In this document: in pieces, positions 15,072-17,790 of the stretch
Layout: each line of letters begins with the position of its first letter
Position numbering within the stretch: position 1 is the first letter of the stretch
NCBI GenBank assembly: GCA_021399405.1
Contig: JAAFKL010000233.1
Span: forward strand, 1-17,790
Direction: 5' to 3'
DNA from: Candidatus Heimdallarchaeota archaeon
Lineage (GTDB): Archaea > Asgardarchaeota > Heimdallarchaeia > Heimdallarchaeales > Kariarchaeaceae
Length of the DNA stretch: 17,790 nt
Made by a program: the position numbers and the translations under genes
Notes under the pieces: generated by a model
The model's input: only the letters and a program-made list of their open reading frames with translations
Told to the model about the DNA's origin: nothing
The model's database searches: none

Positions 15072-15368
15072 ATGGTAAAGTCAAAAGGTTACAACAATAG
15101 AACCCGTAAACTCTTCAGAAAACAATCAAGAAAGAGGGGTCTTAAATCTTTAAGATATCTTCTTGAACCAATACAAGTGGGTCAGACAGTAGATATTCTA
15201 TTAAATTCCTCTATACAAAAAGGGAGACCTCATCGAAGATACAATGGCACCTCAGGTATTGTTGTAGAATTGCGTGGACAATCCTATGTAATATCGTTAA
15301 AGACCGGTCGTATGGAAAAATCAATCATTTCTAGGTCAGAACATCTACGAATTTCCAAATCAGCATAG
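15072..15368 (+). CDS. rpl21e: Large-subunit ribosomal protein eL21
   Basis: This is an archaeal/eukaryotic ribosomal protein of the 50S subunit. The 98-residue chain shows the family N-terminus SKGYNNRTRKLFRK, the basic RKRGLKSLRYL stretch, the GQTVDILLNSSIQKGRPHRR motif (about 37-56), RYNGTSGIVVELRG and the end SRSEHLRI. Length is standard. It opens the run with rpoF, DUF655 and rsmA; the 13-base gap to rpoF holds that gene's Shine-Dalgarno site. Confidence 0.96.
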   Translation: MVKSKGYNNRTRKLFRKQSRKRGLKSLRYLLEPIQVGQTVDILLNSSIQKGRPHRRYNGTSGIVVELRGQSYVISLKTGRMEKSIISRSEHLRISKSA

Positions 15369-15371
15369 AGT

Positions 15372-15377
15372 GTGATC
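15372..15377 (+). promoter_or_regulatory. Shine-Dalgarno site supporting a TTG start for rpoF
   Basis: GTGATC matches the complement of the archaeal 16S 3' end (GGAGGTGATCC) and lies four bases before the TTG at 15382. This supports TTG as the true start, with initiation inside the operon by ribosome binding rather than leaderless. Confidence 0.6.
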
Positions 15378-15381
15378 TAAA

Positions 15382-15822
15382 TTGCCAAAAGAAATTTACC
15401 ATTCAGAACCAATTTCACTTCCTGAAGTGAAAAAGCTACTCCTAGATCGAGCGCAAGAAGAAGATTTGTCCTATATGCAAAGAATTGCACTGGAACATGC
15501 TCAGTTAGTTACAAGGATTAACGTGGATGATGCTAAAAGTCTAATTGATACCTTTGTTGAAAAATATAGATTATCAGATAGAGGAGCAATTACTCTGGCG
15601 AATTATATGCCTACAACCATCGATGAGATAAGGCAATTACTTGGTAAAGATGCTATATCTATGGAAACCGAGACAATTGAGGAAATTCTCAACGAATTGA
15701 GCAATATTCAACTACTTGATGACAAAGAAAAATATATTGACATAGACAGATTAGATAATGCTGAAGAAGCAGAAGATGAAAAAGAAATAGATGAAAGTGA
15801 GATTCCTGAAGATCTCGTTTGA
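15382..15822 (+). CDS. rpoF: RNA polymerase subunit Rpo4 (RpoF, Rpb4 homologue) with acidic tail
   Basis: Rpo4 pairs with Rpo7 to form the stalk of archaeal RNA polymerase, acting in open complex formation and RNA exit. The 146-residue protein begins with TTG (MPKEIYHSEPISLPEVKKLL) and continues with the helical core, including YMQRIALEHAQLV (31-43) and the HRDC-like part LANYMPTTIDEIRQLLG (72-88), typical of Rpb4/RpoF. Typical archaeal Rpo4 ends near 110-120 residues. Here residues 113-146 form an added tail with 17 Asp or Glu among 34 residues. The conserved neighbours eL21 and DUF655 confirm the assignment. Confidence 0.9.
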   Translation: MPKEIYHSEPISLPEVKKLLLDRAQEEDLSYMQRIALEHAQLVTRINVDDAKSLIDTFVEKYRLSDRGAITLANYMPTTIDEIRQLLGKDAISMETETIEEILNELSNIQLLDDKEKYIDIDRLDNAEEAEDEKEIDESEIPEDLV

Positions 15823-15860
15823 TAAATATTCTATAAATTCATTCAGCAGTTACAAAGTAA

Positions 15861-15876
15861 ATTCATTTTGATGAAT
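15861..15876 (+). promoter_or_regulatory. Hairpin ahead of the DUF655 ribosome binding site
   Basis: ATTCAT and ATGAAT form a perfect six-base stem around the loop TTTG, ending five bases before the Shine-Dalgarno motif at 15882. It could affect translation or be an RNA processing point in the operon. The stem is AT-rich, hence weak. Confidence 0.35.
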
Positions 15877-15881
15877 AAGAT

Positions 15882-15887
15882 GGTGAT
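15882..15887 (+). promoter_or_regulatory. Shine-Dalgarno site of the DUF655 gene
   Basis: GGTGAT matches the anti-Shine-Dalgarno complement and is five bases before the ATG at 15893, which fixes that start. Confidence 0.7.
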
Positions 15888-15892
15888 AAAAG

Positions 15893-16522
15893 ATGTCATA
15901 TGCACGAACAGGTGGAGGAAGAGACAGGCACGGAGATCGTAGACGCACTTCTAGGAAGGTAACCAAAAAATATGAGGAATACGCAATAGTTTTAGATGTC
16001 ATTCCAGCGGACAGGAACCGTCGTCGAGACAAATACAGAGGCGAACCAATAGTACAGGCTTTAGGACAGTATTGGTTAACAATTCTAGAGATTATTCCAG
16101 AAGATGACAATGCGATCATGCTTCAAGATGTAATTGCTTTGAGTAAGGAAGATCGAAATCAAATTAAAACTATAATTGGTAGAGTACCATATGAAAATTT
16201 AACCAAGATATCTGAATTACAACTCCCAATTGCCATTGATGAAGTTCTGGAAAAACAATCAAAAAGATTCATGAGTTTTCTGAACAAAGCTTCACCTATT
16301 AGCTTAAGACTTCACTCATTACATTTATTGAAAGGTGTAGGACCGAAATCTTTGACAAGTATTCTAGATGAAAGAAAAATCCTTCCATTCTCATCGTATG
16401 ATGAATTTGAAGAGCGTACGAAAGTTAGCGATATTAGAGCACTACTCAAAGAGCGTATTATAGAAGAGATAACAACGGATGATATCAAACATCGATTGTT
16501 TACTAGAGCTCAACCAAGGTAA
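15893..16522 (+). CDS. DUF655 family protein (predicted nucleic-acid-binding, helix-hairpin-helix)
   Basis: This is an archaeal protein family of unknown exact function, nearly always placed between rpoF and ksgA/rsmA, which is the case here. The 209-residue chain starts with an Arg/Gly-rich segment (1-26). An OB-like beta domain follows (about 28-110), beginning KYEEYAIVLDVIPAD and including RGEPIVQALGQYWLTILEI. A helix-hairpin-helix motif LLKGVGPKSLTSILDER lies at 145-161, and a helical C-terminus ends in RLFTRAQPR. The basic start and HhH point to RNA or DNA binding; a role in ribosome assembly or transcription is suggested by neighbours only. The next gene begins 12 bases after its stop. 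Confidence 0.9.
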   Translation: MSYARTGGGRDRHGDRRRTSRKVTKKYEEYAIVLDVIPADRNRRRDKYRGEPIVQALGQYWLTILEIIPEDDNAIMLQDVIALSKEDRNQIKTIIGRVPYENLTKISELQLPIAIDEVLEKQSKRFMSFLNKASPISLRLHSLHLLKGVGPKSLTSILDERKILPFSSYDEFEERTKVSDIRALLKERIIEEITTDDIKHRLFTRAQPR

Positions 16523-16534
16523 ATTGTGAATTAG

Positions 16535-17359
16535 ATGATTGATTGGAGACAGCATACACATTCAGTATTGTCATTATTAGATATTAGGGCTAATAAAACA
16601 AAAGGACAGAATTTTATTGTAAAACCATCCGTCATAAGAAGAATTGTTGAAGCCGCAAATATTACCTCAGATGATAAAATCATTGAAATTGGTGGTGGAA
16701 TAGGAATACTTACACATGCATTAGTTGAATCTGGTGCTGAAATCACAGTTTTCGAAAAAGAAACCAAGCTTGCTAAACACTTGAAGGAAACTTATCAATC
16801 TGCGAATATAATTGAAGCTGATGCTCTTAAAGAAGTTTGGCCATATCATAACAAGGTAATCGCAAACCTACCATATTCAATATCCAGTCAGATACTTGAT
16901 AAAATATTACATAATAATGCAACTACAGCTGTGGTAATGGTTCAAAAAGAGGTTGCAGAGAGATGTATTGCCCAACCTGGAGACCGGAATTATAGTAGAA
17001 TAAGTGTTCTCTGCCAATTACATGCAACAGTTAAGAAATTGTTTAATGTAGGTCCCAATGCCTTCTTCCCCCGTCCGAAAATTACTTCAACCGTAATACA
17101 TTTAGCAATTCAACCCCCAGAAATTGTAAATCAACATGATGAAATAGAGCTTCTAGTAAGATCGTTGTTCACTTTACGAAGAAGAGTTTTACGATCAGTA
17201 TTGCGAAGTTTTCTAAGAAAAAAAGACATATTACCAATAATTTGGAAAGAAGCCCCTTATATCGAGAAACGGGTTTTTCAGCTCAATATTAACGAACTTG
17301 ATGATCTAGTAAGTTATCTCAAATCACAAAATAGTTGGGAAAAGGGATTTTTGGACTGA
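16535..17359 (+). CDS. rsmA: 16S rRNA (adenine-N6,N6) dimethyltransferase RsmA/KsgA/Dim1
   Basis: This SAM-dependent enzyme dimethylates two adjacent adenosines in the 3'-terminal hairpin of 16S rRNA late in small-subunit assembly. The 274-residue protein has the N-terminal GQNFIVKP (24-31, usually GQHFL), SAM motif I EIGGGIGILT (51-60), acidic motif II FEKE (73-76), ADAL (95-98) and catalytic motif IV NLPYSISSQI (111-120). FFPRPKITSTVI (177-188) leads into the C-terminal helical domain with a strongly basic LRRRVLRSVLRSFLRKK stretch. ATG at 16535 follows a partial Shine-Dalgarno GTGA at 16526. It is the expected partner of DUF655 in the archaeal cluster. Confidence 0.96.
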   Translation: MIDWRQHTHSVLSLLDIRANKTKGQNFIVKPSVIRRIVEAANITSDDKIIEIGGGIGILTHALVESGAEITVFEKETKLAKHLKETYQSANIIEADALKEVWPYHNKVIANLPYSISSQILDKILHNNATTAVVMVQKEVAERCIAQPGDRNYSRISVLCQLHATVKKLFNVGPNAFFPRPKITSTVIHLAIQPPEIVNQHDEIELLVRSLFTLRRRVLRSVLRSFLRKKDILPIIWKEAPYIEKRVFQLNINELDDLVSYLKSQNSWEKGFLD

Positions 17360-17420
17360 CTTCCTAATATTTCAGATTCACCATTTGAGAGGTATACCGA
17401 TTGAGATAAATAGACATTAT

Positions 17421-17424
17421 GGAG
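17421..17424 (+). promoter_or_regulatory. Ribosome binding site supporting a TTG start at 17432
   Basis: GGAG lies seven bases before the TTG at 17432. The nearby ATG at 17419 is followed at once by an in-frame TAG, and no other start exists in the HemK frame after its last upstream stop at 17411. Confidence 0.5.
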
Positions 17425-17431
17425 TAGTTAT

Positions 17432-17790
17432 TTGGGGAAAGACATTAATCGAAATGAACTTACCTTATTCGATCATGAGACAGTATATCAACCAAGAGAA
17501 GACAGTTATCTGGTTGTAGATAATCTGCCAAAGTTCATTAATAATAAATCTCGAGCTCAAATACTTGAAATTGGGTTAGGTAGTGGAATAATATCTCTAA
17601 GTGCATTGAGAGACTTCCCAGAAAATCTGTATTATAGTGTTGATCTGAATTTCGATGCTGCGTTGCTTACACTAAAAAATATGAAACATAACAATCTGGA
17701 GAATCTCCATATTATCTGCTCAGATCTTCTGTTAAGTTTTAGAAAAGGAATAAATTTTGATACGATCATATTCAATCCCCCATATCTACC
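17432..17790 (+). CDS. HemK2/PrmC-like protein glutamine methyltransferase, cut at the window edge
   Basis: The reading frame from the TTG at 17432 stays open to the end of the window (119 full codons). It shows the HemK2/Mtq2 pattern: VYQPREDSYLVVDNL near residues 19-33, SAM motif I LEIGLGSGIISLS, acidic VDLN after motif II, and the catalytic NPPYLP as the last visible residues. Archaeal and eukaryotic members methylate the glutamine of the GGQ motif in release factor aRF1/eRF1, and short members of this type are typically about 200 residues. The position after rsmA is common in archaea and fits a translation-linked operon. The C-terminal half is missing only because the window ends. Confidence 0.85.
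   Translation, partial: MGKDINRNELTLFDHETVYQPREDSYLVVDNLPKFINNKSRAQILEIGLGSGIISLSALRDFPENLYYSVDLNFDAALLTLKNMKHNNLENLHIICSDLLLSFRKGINFDTIIFNPPYL

Noticed and set aside
15850..16119. Minus-strand frame opposite the DUF655 start
   Set aside because: It lies opposite a strongly supported conserved gene with a Shine-Dalgarno site; no evidence for expression.

Overview
This is an AT-rich archaeal chromosome segment. The clearest evidence is gene content: SRP54, Pus10, ribosomal protein eL21, RNA polymerase subunit Rpo4, a DUF655 protein and a Dim1/KsgA methyltransferase lie in one run, a gene order widely kept in Archaea. Supporting signs are a tRNA with a bulge-helix-bulge intron, TATA-box promoters about 25 bases ahead of several start codons, and Shine-Dalgarno motifs of the GGTGATC type. 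The large secreted repeat proteins, one joined to a winged-helix DNA-binding domain, would fit an Asgard (Heimdall-like) genome, but that placement is inference only.

Left part, 1-6700: accessory region. Three minus-strand genes encode a four-helix membrane protein, a secreted right-handed beta-helix protein with a C-terminal membrane anchor, and a protein made of two ABM-like alpha-beta barrel halves. Next come a plus-strand tRNA-Pro(UGG) with a 23-base intron and an 834-residue protein. That protein has an outer beta-propeller-type sensor (SBBP repeats), one transmembrane helix and a cytoplasmic winged helix-turn-helix domain. Its start is preceded by a 69-base tandem duplication in which each unit carries a TATA-like box and an operator-like inverted repeat.

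Middle, 6800-11840: a zinc-containing quinone oxidoreductase-type dehydrogenase, a short TsaC/Sua5-type enzyme for t6A37 in tRNA, a small coiled-coil protein of unknown function on the other strand, and type IA DNA topoisomerase I with a very lysine-rich tail. The topoisomerase stop overlaps the start of a small Cys/His protein.

Right part, 11900-17790: information-processing cluster, all on the plus strand: srp54, a C-terminally short TrmY-like protein, pus10, rpl21e, rpoF (rpo4), DUF655, rsmA/dim1 and the start of a HemK2-type methyltransferase cut by the window edge. TrmY and Pus10 act in sequence at tRNA position 54 (pseudouridine, then N1-methyl-pseudouridine), so their adjacency makes functional sense. 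Several genes look leaderless, while genes inside the cluster use Shine-Dalgarno sites, two of them with TTG starts. No stretch above 300 bases lacks a gene. I saw no CRISPR array, insertion sequence or rRNA.

The best candidate for an undescribed system is the membrane-spanning one-component regulator with its duplicated promoter/operator-like leader, next to other cell-surface genes.
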